Shown here: positions 35,833 to 48,238 of the stretch, piece by piece
How positions within the stretch are numbered: position 1 is the first letter of the stretch
Layout of the letters: each line of letters starts with the position of its first letter
Origin: Mytilus edulis
Taxonomy: Eukaryota; Mollusca; Bivalvia; Mytilida; Mytilidae
Length of the DNA: 64,000 nucleotides
Reading direction: 5' to 3'
NCBI RefSeq assembly: GCF_963676685.1
Contig: NC_092357.1
Location: 65,637,957-65,701,956, forward strand
Translations under genes and position numbers: made by a program
Notes under the pieces: generated by a model
Told to the model about the DNA's origin: nothing
Seen by the model: only the letters and a program-made list of their open reading frames with translations
Databases searched by the model: none

Positions 35833-35994
35833 CAGTGGCGGATCCAGGGGGGGGGGGGTTCCGGGGGTGCGCACCCCCCCTTTATTTTTGTCGATCAATG
35901 CATTTGTATCGGGACATATGTTTTGCACCCCCCCTTTGCCCTGTTTGCCCTGGGTTAGCACCCCCCCTTTCGAAAATTCCTGCATCCGCCCCTG
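35833..35994. mobile_element. 162-bp hAT-type MITE
   Basis: Ends CAGTGGCGGATCCAGGGG and TGCATCCGCCCCTG, flanked by perfect 5-bp direct repeats AATAC (35828-35832 and 35995-35999). The ends match the 5.08-kb hAT element at 24569-29649, so it is probably a non-autonomous relative. Confidence 0.85.
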
Positions 35995-35999
35995 AATAC

Positions 36000-36640
36000 A
36001 CTTAACACTTTAACTTACATATATATATGTATACACTGACATATACAATGATATAGCTAACATATTTTTTTTGTATTCTGTACTTTTAGTTTAAAACAGT
36101 GAATGTGTATAACCAACTTAGAGCTCTTTTTTTTTTATATAAAAAATTGGTGATTGTAAGTAATTCACTCTGAATGCTGGTGAATCAAGATGAATTACTT
36201 GGAATGCTATAATCACAAAACTAATCATATCAAAGAAACAAATCATAAGGATTTGTGAATTTAGGGAAATCTGAAAGACATATTGAAAAATTACTTTGTC
36301 CAAAAGATGTACATTACAAAAAACGCCATATCCCACAATCAACTCCCTTTTATCCCACAGTTAGCAGCATTGTAATTGTAAAAAGTAATGTACCACTATA
36401 TTTTTTTTAAACTCAGAAACATGAATAGTACATAAATAATTTCAAAATGTAAGGATTCTTCTATCAAAACATGAAAAAAGCGGGTAATACTGTCATAAAT
36501 CAAAGTTCTTGTGTATAAAAAATATATGTAAAACATTAAAAATTCTCTAATTAACTATGTTTAGTACACAAGATTCAACTTGCAACTATAAATTTAAGAC
36601 ATTAGTGCATGCTATAGTTTCAACAAATTGATCATGTTTT
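36000..36640. other. 3' flank of zinc-finger gene 1
   Basis: AT-rich, with no coding signal; it presumably holds the 3' UTR and polyadenylation region of the minus-strand gene. Confidence 0.5.
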
Positions 36641-36647
36641 TAAATGA

Positions 36648-39600
36648 TTACTCATAATTTGTATCCAATATTTCAGTTTTTATAACAATATCAAAGCTGT
36701 CAGAAGTGTTTGTTTCCACAGTAGAATCAAAACCAAAGTTTGGATGATGTACATTTGTCATGATATTATAATCCTGAACTTCATTATATTTTAATGCATT
36801 TTTTGAACAATCTTGAACTTCATTCAGAAAATTTGGAAAATCTTGAACTTCATCATCTTTTTTGATAATGTCAGTAGTGTTATTGCCTAGATCTTGAATT
36901 TCATCAGGTAAATTATCCAAGTCTTCAGTATTTTTGCTTTTATTTGCAAAAGCTGGAACTGTTTCACAATTAACTATATAAAGGTTGCTGTCCTTAATGT
37001 CAGAAGTTGACTTTGGTTTTCTTTTCGATTTTTTCCTTTTAGATGAATATTTTCCAATAGCAGATTTTGTCTTTACTTTTTTATTTCTCAAATTCTTTCT
37101 CTTGTTGTTTCCTCTTTTCTTAGATGCCAATTCCTTAACCTCAGGAGGCCCAGGACAAGGGTGATTTTTTGCATCTTTTACACTTTTAAATCTTTGTCTG
37201 CAAACACCACATTTTTTCGGGTCTAATTCACCAGTATGAACTCTCATGTGACCTTTAAGATTTGAAGTTTGAGCAAAGCTCCTACTACAGAGTGTACATT
37301 CATATGGTTTCTGGCCACTACAAATTATAATATGCTTTTCTAATGTGCTTTTAACGGTGAATTTTTTATTACACATAGTACAAGGGAATGGTCTGTAGTT
37401 TGTATGTATTCTCAAATGTATTGATAATTTTTGTTTTTCTATAAAAGTTTTCCCGCAGTAGTTGCAAACAAAAGGACGGTGCCTAGAATGTATTTTCTCA
37501 TGCATTTTCAATTTCCGTAAAGCATGGAAAACCTTTCCACAGTGTTGACAGGGGTATTCTTGAAAGACTAAAATCGGCCTGTAAACTTCTGACTTGGTCA
37601 AGTGATTTTGACCATCAAATATTTGACCATCACTGTTCATATTTTTTTCATTTATTTCTTCATTTTTTTTCAACAGATTTTCAACCTCAACCCTTAAACT
37701 AACATCATCCGGAATTTCTTCACCATAGTTCCTCTCAATTTTAACATTTTTGTCTTTACAAAATTCAATCACATCTGCCATATTGTTACTTCTAATTGTG
37801 TCAATTGTCATGCTATCATTTAATCTTTGCTCTGACAAGTTGCTAGATTTACCTCCCCTTGCTACACGTCTTTTGCCTACTGAAACTGTCTTTTCATCAA
37901 TCTCATTCCTAGAGTTGTTTCCCATACTGATTTTCTGCAATTCAGAAATACCTCCATTTTCAGTCACATCTGTATCAGAGTTATAACCCTTTGAAATTTT
38001 CTCTAAATTGTCTCCCTTCTCGGGAACAATAAATTTAGCTTTAACATTGTTCTTTTTAGACCCTGAACAAGCATGCACATTAGCTTCGATGATTCGTTCA
38101 AACCTTACGTCACATACTTCACATTTGTACGGATCTTTTTCCCCAGTGTGTATTCTAGAATGACTTTTAAGATTTGTATTTTGAGAAAATCCCCTTCCAC
38201 ATATATTACACACATAAGGTTTCTCCCCGCTATGTATTGTCATGTGTTTGTTTAGGTTACTAATTACATTAAATCTTTTATCACATAGATCACACTTATA
38301 TGGTTGTTCGCCTGTATGTGTTCTCATGTGTCTTTTCAATTTTCCACTTTCAATGAAACCTTTCCCACACGTTTTACACACATGTGGCTTTTCACCTGTG
38401 TGTATTCTTTGATGATTTTTTAATTTCGATGTGTCGGGGAATGTTTTCGAACAGAATTTACATGTATGAGGTCTCTCTCCTGTGTGTATCTTGAGATGGT
38501 CCCTGAGCCCTCCACTCCATGTAAAACTCTTATTACACAGTCCACACGTATAAGGTCTTATCCCACCGTGCATACACATGTGTATTTTTAATTTTGAAGG
38601 TGATTGAAAGGAAGCATTACACATATGACATTTGTGTGATTTTTCTGTCTGAGGTATTAAGTTAGCATGGCGACGGAAATGTTTTTTCATTTCTTTCTTG
38701 CTACTATTACAGACTCCACATTCTGGACATTCGTATTGGTCTCTATAATTATGTGATTTTACATGGGTCATTAGTTTCCATGGCGATCTACAAACTTTTC
38801 CACATTCTTTACAAATGTGGAATTTCATTTTCAGCGTAGATTTGTCATGTTTAGTCAACATATCGTCAGTTTTATTGACTGAATTCATTTCATTATCTCT
38901 ACTCATACTGTACATGAACATGCTTTTCTCATTTTGGTTGTTAGAAAATGGCATAGATGGCACCACTATGTTGTAAGCTTTTTCAGACAGTGACTCATTT
39001 TCAGTGCTGTTTTCAGAATCACTACTATCTGAATCATCATAAACAATTTCAGATTTTACTTGTATAGTACCAGAATCAATAGAAGAAATACTATTCCTTA
39101 TACATTCTTCTTGACTGCCATGCTCCAAACCAGAACTTCTTCGTGCTTCTGTTCCTTGTTGTGTGCTTTCCTCTAAATGACTCATGTCATTATCTGGAGT
39201 ACTGTCTGTATCTAAAAATGAATCAGACAAAATTTTTAAATTTGCGAAGTGCATTTCATGCTCTGCTACAGTAAAAGTTATGCTGATGTTCTGTTTTATC
39301 AGGTTTACAACGTACATAATTTGATACGACTATGCTTACAAACATGTTTTGTTTTATACAGGTTTTCGATTTACACAGGATTAGTTTAAATCAGGTTTCA
39401 CTGTATATCTAAATAAAGTGTTCATCCATTTACCAGGTAAATGAACAACTAAGGAAATATGGCATGATTATATTATCTTTGATATGTACGTGTAAATCTT
39501 TCACGCTAGAAAATTAAAGTTATTGCCCTTTGCTGAGAGTATCACTTTACTCTTGGAAACTATAGATATACAGCTATGCTTTTATTAACGTAAAAATCAT

Positions 39601-40543
39601 GAATATTGACAATGTACATTGTCAATATTCATGATTCTGAAATCAGTGAACCGTAATTCTAGTAGCACAGATTAAGATGAAAGGACAAATATATTACCAT
39701 TCACACCTGGATCTGTTGATTAATGACCATACTACCTACCATAAAAATGTCGGATTATTCATATCCGACTAGACGGATTAAGACATCCGTAAAAATAAGT
39801 CTCTACCCGTACTGTAACTGGGTGAGTATTAATATAATAATAACTCATATTCTGATATCTTATAAATATATGTAGGCAAATTTTCTCGACATCGCAATAC
39901 AATGTAATTAATCTCACATTTTTTCAATTTTTTTCATTCTTCAATAACTGGCAATAATAAATGCACACAATAATTTTTGAGTTTACAATATCAATATTCA
40001 TACATACTAGGAGAATTTAAATTTATTGCTCACTTACATAACCACACATGTAAAATATATATATAATTAAGAGATAACTATATTGTAATTTCAGCTCTGA
40101 CAGCATCAATTGGTGATTTGATGGTTGCAACTTGAGTTTACTGGTGTCAATTTAGCGGAGCCAGTAAAAGGGTATTTGCAGCCATAAATTCACCAATTGA
40201 CGTTTAAGCATAAAATATAATATTGTTATTTCCATTCTAATAAAACTAACAGAAAACAACTATGTTTCATACATTTAAAATCTGTCATATGTCATCTACG
40301 CTTGCAGGTACCTTTTCATGGCATCAACATGATCAAGTGTGAATTGATGCCATGATAATTGGTGGAGTTGTCCAATCAAAATTAACGTTACAAACAATGT
40401 TACATTAGATTACCTTTATCACCATTGGTTCCATTGTAGTCTCTGTTTAATTTGTAACCAGGAAGGCATTTATTCATAAATTGATCAACATTACCAAACT
40501 GATCTTCAATTAAAGATGTTATTTCTGTGGTATACACATCCAT
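36648..40543 (-). CDS. C2H2 zinc-finger protein 1, two coding exons, 914 aa
   Basis: Exon 1 is 40543-40414 (MDVYTTEITSLIEDQFGNVD.. to NGDK plus one base); exon 2 is 39262-36648. Donor AAAG/GTAATC and acceptor ACTGTAGCAG join in phase 1 (codon GAG). TAG lies in frame three codons before the ATG, supporting this start. A frame also opens at 39317, but those 18 residues are intron by this model. Layout: acidic S/D/E-rich N-terminus; eight C2H2 fingers plus an atypical ninth (about 190-440) with TGEKP-type linkers; a linker; four more fingers plus an atypical last (about 610-750), one of them C2HC; a Lys/Arg-rich stretch likely to be a nuclear signal; a tail with repeated EVQD; end DIVIKTEILDTNYE. 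Probably a nuclear DNA-binding regulator; no orthologue is recognised. Confidence 0.85.
39595..39636. repeat. Perfect 42-bp palindrome in the intron of zinc-finger gene 1
   Basis: AATCATGAATATTGACAATG/T is followed directly by its exact reverse complement with no loop. Confidence 0.9.
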
Positions 40544-40580
40544 TTTATGCTAGTTCAAAAATCTGCAGCATTAAACTAAC
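40544..40580 (-). promoter_or_regulatory. Probable 5' UTR end of zinc-finger gene 1
   Basis: A pyrimidine-rich acceptor (TTTTTTTTTTCTTTAG) ends at 40581. It suggests that the first coding exon begins at 40580, so a separate non-coding exon would lie further upstream. Confidence 0.45.
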
Positions 40581-40688
40581 CTAAAGAAAAAAAAAAGAAA
40601 ATAGTTTATCAACATGATATTTGAATATATATCCATAACACCATTTTATACTGGATCAAAACAAACCTGATCATTTATAAACATGTAA

Positions 40689-40855
40689 ATAAGAAGATGT
40701 GGTATGATTGCCAATGAGACAACTATCCACAAAAGACCAAAATGACACAGACATTAACAACTATAGGTCACCGTACGGCCTTCAACAATAAGCAAAGCCC
40801 ATACGGCATAGTCAGCTATAAATTGCCCCGATAAGACAATGTAAAACAATTCAAA
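40689..40855 (+). repeat. Dispersed repeat R6, long copy
   Basis: AAGAAGATGTGGTATGATTG, then CAATGAGACAACTATCCACA and CACCGTACGGCCTTCAACAA. It directly precedes composite element B. Confidence 0.8.
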
Positions 40856-40861
40856 CGAAAA

Positions 40862-43008
40862 CCAGATGCTCCGCAGGGCGTAGCTTTATACGACCGCAGA
40901 GGTTGAACCCTGAACGGTTGGGGCAAGTATGGACACAACATTCAAGCTGGATTCAGCTCTAAATTTGGATTGTGATTAAATAGTTGACACAGCATAGGTT
41001 TCTGACACAGAATGAATGTGTTCTAATGAACTTAAAATTTTTGTTTTCTCTTAGAGCAATTCACTATGCTGTTGAATATTAATCCTCTCAAAAAAATGTT
41101 TGAAGAAATTTTCTTTTTTATTTATGAAATTTCAAATGAGAAAAATTGAACCCAATTTTTTTAATCACATCCCCCTTTCCCTTATTCCAAAACTAATCTC
41201 AATTAAAATTTCTATTGGAGTTTGCAACAATAACTACTCATTTAAATACATCATAAAATATTAAGATGTAAAAAAACTGCTTGTTATCACTGAATGGTAA
41301 AGATTATTTTAATTTATCAGTTGGTAGTAAAAAGTGAATATACATTGTATATTGTATATAACAAAGATTTAAGTTGATTCTGGACAAAGAAAGATAACTC
41401 CAATTAAAAAAAAATCTTGCTATTGCACAATATTTTGAAATTAGATATTTCTTGCTTACTATTCTGGACAAAGAAAGATAACTCTAATTAAAAAAAAATT
41501 TGCTATTTCACAATATTGTGCAATTAGATATTTCTTGCCATTGCGCAATACTGTGCAATTGAAAAGACTTGCTATTGCACAATACTTAATATAATAATTT
41601 TAGATCCTGATTTGGACCAACTTGAAAACTGGGCCCATAATAAAAAATCTAAGTACATTTTTGGATTCAGCATATCAAAGAACCCCAAGATTTCAATTTT
41701 TGTTAAAATCAGACTAAGTTTAATTTTGGACCCTTTGGACTTTAGTGTAGACCAATTTGAAAACAGGACCAAAAATGAAGAATCTACATACACAGTTAGA
41801 TTTGGTATATCAAAGAACCCCATTTATTCAATTTTTGATGAAATCAAACAAAGTTTAATTTTGGACCCCGATTTGGACCAACTTGAAAACTGGGCCAATA
41901 ATCAAGAATCTAAGTACATTTTTAGATTCAGCATATCAAAGAACCTAACTGATTCATTTTTTGTCAAAATCAAACTAAGTTTAATTTTGGACCCTTTGGA
42001 CCTTAATGTAGACCAATTTGAAAACGGGACCAAAAGTTAAGAATCTACATATACAGTCATGACAGTTAGATTCGGCATATCAAAGAACCCCAATTATTCA
42101 ATTTTGGATGAAATCAAACAAAGTTTAATTTTGGACCCTTTGGGCCCCTTATTCTGTTGGGACCAAAACTCCCAAAATCAATACCAACCTTCCTTTTATG
42201 GTCATAAACCTTGTGTTTAAATTTCATAGATTTCTATTTACTTATACTAACGTTATGGTGCGAAAACCAAGAAAAATGCTTATTTGGGTCCCTTTTTGGC
42301 CCCTAATTCCTAAACTGTTGGGACCTAAACTCCCAAAATCAATACCAACCTTCCTTTTATGGTCATAAACCTTGTGTTTAAATTTCATAGATTTCTATTT
42401 ACTTATACTAACGTTATGGTGCGAAAACCAAGAAAAATGCTTATTTGGGTCCCTTTTTGGCCCCTAATTCCTAAACTGTTGGGACCTAAACTCCCAAAAT
42501 CAATACCAACCTTCCTTTTGTAGTCATTAACATTGTGTTTAAATTTCATTGATTTTTATTTACTTAAACTAAAGTTATTGTGCGAAAACCAAGAATAATG
42601 CTTATTTGGGCCCTTTTTTGGCCCCTAATTCCTAAACTGTTGAAACCAAAACTTCCAAAATCAATCCCAACCGTTCTTTTGTGGTCATAAACCTTGTGTC
42701 AAAATTTCGTAGATTTCTATTAACTTAAACTAAAGTTATAGTGCGAAAACCAAGAAAATGCTTATTTGGGCCCTTTTTGGCCCCTAATTCCTAAAAAGTT
42801 GGGACCAAAACTCCCAAAATCAATACCAACCTTCCTTTTGTGGTCATAAACCTTATGTTAAAATTTCATAGATTTCCATTCACTTTTACTAAAGTTAGAG
42901 TGCGAAAACTAAAAGTATTCGGACGACGACGACGACGACGCAGACGACGCCGCCAACGTGATAGCAATATACGACGAAAAAATTTTCAAATTTTGCGGTC
43001 GTATAAAA
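40862..43008 (+). mobile_element. Composite repeat element, copy B (~2.15 kb)
   Basis: Same start (CCAGATGCTCCGCAGGGCG) and end (TTTTGCGGTCGTATAAA) as copy A at 14775-16262. Here TTTATACGACCGCA near the start is the exact inverse of TGCGGTCGTATAAA at the end. It is longer because it has more internal units: three or four GGACC-type coding-like units (41600-42040) and about six ~128-bp units (42150-42900). A 142-codon frame at 41612-42040 is made of repeated ISKNP..SIF..IK.SLILDP. I think it is non-coding repeat, not a protein. Confidence 0.7.
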
Positions 43009-43130
43009 ACTAACGGCCTTATTTATGTAAAATGAACGAAAAATAAATATATAACACATAAACAAACGACAACCACTGAATTACAGGCTCCTGTATTCTT
43101 TAAAATGTTGTTAATCTAAAAATGTGTATT

Positions 43131-45091
43131 CACGGCTGGTAATCTACACACGCAGAACATTTGGTTCTGCAATGAAAACCGTGAGAGGATTTTCCGGTTG
43201 TGCTTGAGTGGAGTAATTGTCACCGCTTCAAAAGGTATGTACATTTCTAAATCTCAATTTTCTTATTCAACTGATCAAAATATTGAAAATCAGAGAATGC
43301 TATGCTGTGGTGAATACTTTAACGAAGAAATACATGTATCATTTACTGTTGTACGTAGAGTTGAACTCTTACAAAATCAGTTGCCCCACGAGAAATCGCC
43401 TAAAAAAGTGACATTTTAATTTTAAAATGTTCTATTTACAGACCTACAAGTTCAAATTTAGTTTTTTTTTAGGGCAATGGGTATGAATGTTGTTTTTGGC
43501 GGCGTGTACGCTGTCCGGTGTTGATAGACGTCTTAATAATTCCAAAAACTACATTTTTTCATTAAGTCATGCGTGAGGGGATCGGTTCTGATTGAGGACA
43601 TCGTGAATGCGTGAGGGGAAGTACAGAAATTTTGTTTAATCTTTGGCTTTGTGACTTTTGTTGACTCAATAAATGTGATCAATGCTGATTAAAAATCATC
43701 ACAGATTTCTCCTTATACTTTAACAGATGTAAATTGATCACTGATTCAATAAAATCATACTATTTAAAATTGTTTGCTTAAATTCAGAAAATGCCATTAT
43801 TCAAAGGTAAAAAGAAAAGAGGACTAAAATTGACTCTCTACAAAAAGCCATGGAGATAAAAGTTATCCCAGCCCTCGAAGCGAACTAAACCCTGTCGGAG
43901 TAGTCCTGTCGTCAAATATACGTCACAGAGATCACCACATATATTAAAGAAAAGTATATCGCCGATCAAAACTTCAACACTTATATATATTAGACGTAAT
44001 CTGTTCACCCAAAATCACGACATTTCCGAAACAAAAAGGGCAGATATACAGAATTTATTATTCACGAACATCGATGTAAGTAAGCCAAGATAATCTCGAG
44101 GAAGACCATAAGGAAGAGCATGTATTAGACAACGAAGAAGACATAGAAGAAGTCACAGAAGAAGACCACGTAGTAGACCACGAGAAAGACCAAATGGAAG
44201 ACATTGAGGAAGAACATAAAGTTTTTCAAAGTGCTTTAGATAAACTCTCAGACGAAGGGAAAAGTGAAAGATTTTTTTTTTTTCATTAGTGGACGTTTTC
44301 CTTTAAAACAACATTGCATTCGACCTGTTTTTGGACATTGTTGAGTGGTTTGAAAAGGACGAATCAAGATGAATGAGATACTCCCCAACATCTCTGCAGT
44401 ATTTTTGATTATCGTTGACAACATTTTTTGTTTTTATTCTTCGTGAAACATATTATTAAACCCTAGGTTCCAACAATTTATTTCAATATCAATCTCAGTG
44501 ATTTTTTTAGCACACATTATGTGTTTTTTCATGAACAATGTAGACTTATTTAGGTAAGTTTCAACGACTCATAGCTTGAATATAAAGATATGATTTGTAC
44601 TTCCCCTCACGCATTCACGATGTCCTCAATCAGAACCGATCCCCTCACGCATGACTTAATGAAAAAATGTAGTTTTTTTGAATTATTAAGACGTCTATCA
44701 ACACCGGACAGCGTACACGCCGCCAAAAACAACATTCATACCCATTGCCCTAAAAAAAACTAAATTTGAACTTGTAGGTCTGTAAATAGAACCATTTTAA
44801 AATTAAAATGTCACTTTTTTAGGCGATTTCTCGTGGGGCAACTGATTTTGTAAGAGTTCAACTCTACGTACAACAGTAAATGATACATGTATTTCTTCGT
44901 TAAAGTATTCACCACAGCATAGCATTCTCTGATTTTCAATATTTTGATCAGTTGAATAAGAAAATTGAGATTTAGAAAGGTACATACCTTTTGAAGCGGT
45001 GACAATTACTCCACTCAAGCACAACCGGAAAATCCTCTCACGGTTTTCATTGCAGAACCAAATGTTCTGCGTGTGTAGATTACCAGCCGTG
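43131..45091. mobile_element. Foldback element with ~495-bp inverted arms
   Basis: The left arm (43131-43624) and right arm (44597-45091) are reverse complements with only a handful of differences that I can see. The outer end is CACGGCTGGTAATCTACACA. Direct repeats GTATT flank it (43126-43130 and 45092-45096). Each arm holds the same 73-codon frame (43198-43419 plus, 44803-45024 minus; MCLSGVIVTASKGMY at the start) with one residue changed. The ~970-bp centre contains an acidic frame (44080-44289). No transposase is seen; class unknown. Confidence 0.85.
44080..44289 (+). other. Acidic open frame in the foldback centre (no start codon)
   Basis: A 69-codon frame rich in E and D (NEEDIEEVTEEDHVVDHEKD, then MEDIEEEHKVFQSALDKLSD) ends SERFFFFH and a stop. 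A stop precedes it without an ATG, so if coding it would be an exon. It may be a captured host-gene exon or decayed repeat. Confidence 0.3.
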
Positions 45092-45096
45092 GTATT

Positions 45097-46180
45097 TGCA
45101 TATCCAAATCAAGACCATTTAATACATAAATTATGTGGTAATACTACAATGCAATGATTTTCCTAGACAAATGATTTCTTTATCCCAATTTGGCTCAAAC
45201 TTGAACTGAGTTAAAGAAATGTAGCAGACAGAGTTATTAGTTAATTTTTAGCTCCCTTTGGTAAAACTCTAAATTTCATATTTGATGTATTTCATTGTTA
45301 ATTAATTTACATGAAGCTTATTAAGGTTAAATTACATAGCTTTTGCTATTTTAATTCATTGGTTTAAGATATTTATTTGGATTGTAAAGTTTAATATTTG
45401 CATCGTTGCAAATTCTTTGGTTACCTTCAGTGAGAAATTTATATATTTTATATAACTAGTTTTAGATTCTTATTTTGAATCCTCTGAGGATTGACATTCA
45501 GTCCAACCTAGGAAAGCCAAGCTTTCCAACCAGAACATAGGTTAGTGCATTTGCTACATGCCTCCATAGTACGTAAGTGCATTTGCTACATGCCTTCCTA
45601 GTACGAGTTAATTTGAAGTCTTTGAATGCTCCATTTCTAATTACTTTTGGCATATGATAATATAAGTTGTACTTCATTGATTAAATTATATATTGTTTTC
45701 AGTTTTTGGTTTTCATTTACTTAGATATATTATAGCGCATCACTTTTGGCATCAGTCGTTTTCCGCACACATCAGTTTACAAACTAGAATTAGCTGTGGT
45801 CCGCATCCCCGAATCTTAGGCAGAATTGTTCCTGCTACAGAAATATGGTTATTAGATAGATATAAGAAGATGTGGTATGAGTGCTAATGAGACAACTCTC
45901 CATCCAAATCACAATTCACCTTTACTTATCTAATTCCAGAAATAAAATCTGAATTGAACTTACAAAATTATCCTTTCCCATTGTAATGTCCACAAACCTT
46001 AATTAGAATTAACTTTTCATAATGAAGTGTTAACTTGCATGACTTGAAAGGAATGAAAGGCATAGGTAGTGATCAAACCAATCATTGGCAATGATCAACT
46101 ATCGAGTATCAACTAGTCACAATATCCCAAAAGATATCACATTACAATCTACTAGACAGCAAAGGATAGATTAAATAGCA
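45097..46180. other. AT-rich DNA with small repeats, no gene seen
   Basis: It contains a ~33-bp direct duplication (GTGCATTTGCTACATGCCT, 45545-45610) and an R6 fragment at 45866-45915. Confidence 0.5.
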
Positions 46181-46183
46181 CTG

Positions 46184-46519
46184 AACAGGCTATTATTTGA
46201 ACCTGGAATTATTTTTAATTATGGAATTTGCATAATTTCTTGTGTTGAAATTTTTATTAAATTCCATGTTCATTTGGAATAGTAATGTTTTGAGCGGTTC
46301 ATAACACTTCCCATGCAAAGTATTTTGTATAGATAGTGTTGTGCACAGCACAATACATTCTATTGGAAATGCACTATCTTCATGTAATAGAAAGTGTTGT
46401 GCACAGCACAGGACATTTAAGTACAAAATAAACATGAAATTTATTAAAAAATTTCAAGCGCAAGAAATTATTTAAATTCCATAATTAAAAATAATTCCAA
46501 GTTTAAATAATAGCCTGTT
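46184..46519. mobile_element. 336-bp inverted-repeat element
   Basis: Ends AACAGGCTATTATTTGAACC and AGTTTAAATAATAGCCTGTT, with inverted similarity running ~90 bp inward. Flanked by ACTG on both sides (46180-46183 and 46520-46523). The centre has two copies of GTGTTGTGCACAGCAC, itself near-palindromic. Confidence 0.75.
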
Positions 46520-46840
46520 ACTGATATAGTTTTGTGAGGACAAAAAAAGATAAATTGTTCAAACATTGAGTTTTTCTTCTGCTTCAGGTAAAATTCAATA
46601 CTAACTTATATACCTTAAATTTCTTCAATATTTTATTTCGAAAAGAAGCGTTGTGTACGGTGTTTAGCTGACCACATAAATCTTTCTGTACGGTGCATAG
46701 TTAATGTAAGTTACTGTACACCGTACAAAAAAACAAAATTTTCATACTCGTTTATTACCCAAAAAGTTTCAAGGAATGAGTAATCATAGGTAGGTTTATG
46801 ATTGGTTACTATTACTTTTGCCCTGTATTAGCTTTCTTTC

Positions 46841-47305
46841 AGGTGTAATACCACCAAATCATGGTACGTCACATCCGGTTGCATACGAAAGTAGGCCTAA
46901 AAAAATATTCCCTTGAATTTGACAGTTGTAGAAAATTAACCCTGCATTTCAATGCACTTAAATTTTTCTGAGTCGTAAATATGTATGTTGGGTGTCTGAA
47001 AGCATCATTCTTTTTTTATTTGATGGTCTTATAAAATATTTTGGAACGTGAAGGTTATATAGTTACCAAAGCAGGTAACCAGTAAATAACAGTGTCAAAA
47101 TTGGGTTGTCTACCCTCGGCGGTGGTTACTTTCTTATATGCAATGAAATGTAGTGTGAAATTTTCACTGTATCACTGGAAAGGATTGAACTTTACACATG
47201 CAAAGTATTTCTTTGGTTGAAATAAAGGTAAATACTGTACGATTTTTTTAAAAGTGCCAATTTAACAAAGACTAATAGGGAAAAATCAATGGTGGTATTA
47301 CACCT
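46841..47305. mobile_element. 465-bp element with AGGTGTAATACCACCA ends
   Basis: AGGTGTAATACCACCA at the left and TGGTGGTATTACACCT at the right are perfect inverted repeats. No transposase, and no clear target duplication. Confidence 0.65.
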
Positions 47306-48235
47306 ATTTAGGGAAACTAAATGTGCACTCGTGACCCTATTGTACTTTCATTTTTAAAAGTTATTAATAAACCAGTTCATATATTGTAAACATGGACTAT
47401 TCGGAATTTATAAAACACGTAAATGGCTCGATAATTTTATCGAAATCGAAAGTTGGTGTTGACATTCACAACTATTTGCGCATTTACAAGTTATTAGTTC
47501 TTATTAGAATATAAAATATGTCTAATAAATAGGAAAAAATTGATGCGAAAATTATTTCGGAGCAGGAATTTAAGATGTTGAGAAATGTACACTGAATGTT
47601 GATAAAACAAAACAAAGATTTTCGTTACAGAGTCAGTTCAAATTTCGATCATGTCTGCTTGGTTAGTACCTATATCCGCTGTACGAACATACACAGTGTA
47701 TATAAACATTATAAATATTTCAATTATGACCATTCAACATCAGATGCTTCTTTTTAATGATTGTATGTACATGTATGCATGTCTTGAGGTTTTTTTTTGA
47801 GAAAAAAAATACTTATATACATGTATCAGCAGTCTGACACTCTTGTCTTGAAGGGAAAATCAAATGTCTGGTATAAACATGATAAAAATCAAATGAAAGG
47901 TAATTTACCCACACCTTTGTCCCCATTTCATTTTTTTTTTATCTTATGTACATGTACATGTATGTAGTTTTTGTTAAACACTTGCAATATTCATAATGTT
48001 TTTTATAATTGGTACAATAAAGATAAAGTTCTAGATGGATATAAGAAGATGTGGTATGAGTGCAAATGAGACAACTCTCCATCCAAGTCATTATTTGTAA
48101 TATTTAAACTATGTATATGTCAATGTACATGTATATGGTCTTCAATTATCTTATTTTACTTCAAATTGTTGAATGAACTTATAACCACATGTATGATCAA
48201 TGTCTTTGCTATAAACACCATGCCAAATTAAGCTT
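47306..48235. other. AT-rich DNA, no gene seen
   Basis: Apart from an R6 fragment (48042-48092) and TACATGTA-rich spots, nothing is recognised. Confidence 0.5.
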
Positions 48236-48238
48236 TAT

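Noticed and set aside
39263..39317. Zinc-finger protein 1 starting at 39317 (889 aa)
   Set aside because: A phase-matched exon at 40414-40543 with a good donor, an in-frame upstream stop and acceptor CAG at 39263 gives a better N-terminus; the 18 extra residues look like intron.
41612..42040. 142-codon repetitive protein gene
   Set aside because: The frame is made of tandem repeat units of a non-coding composite element, with no start context or splice sites; copy A has a shorter version. Kept only as part of the element.
43198..45024. Two separate small genes, divergently placed
   Set aside because: They are the same frame in the two arms of one foldback element.
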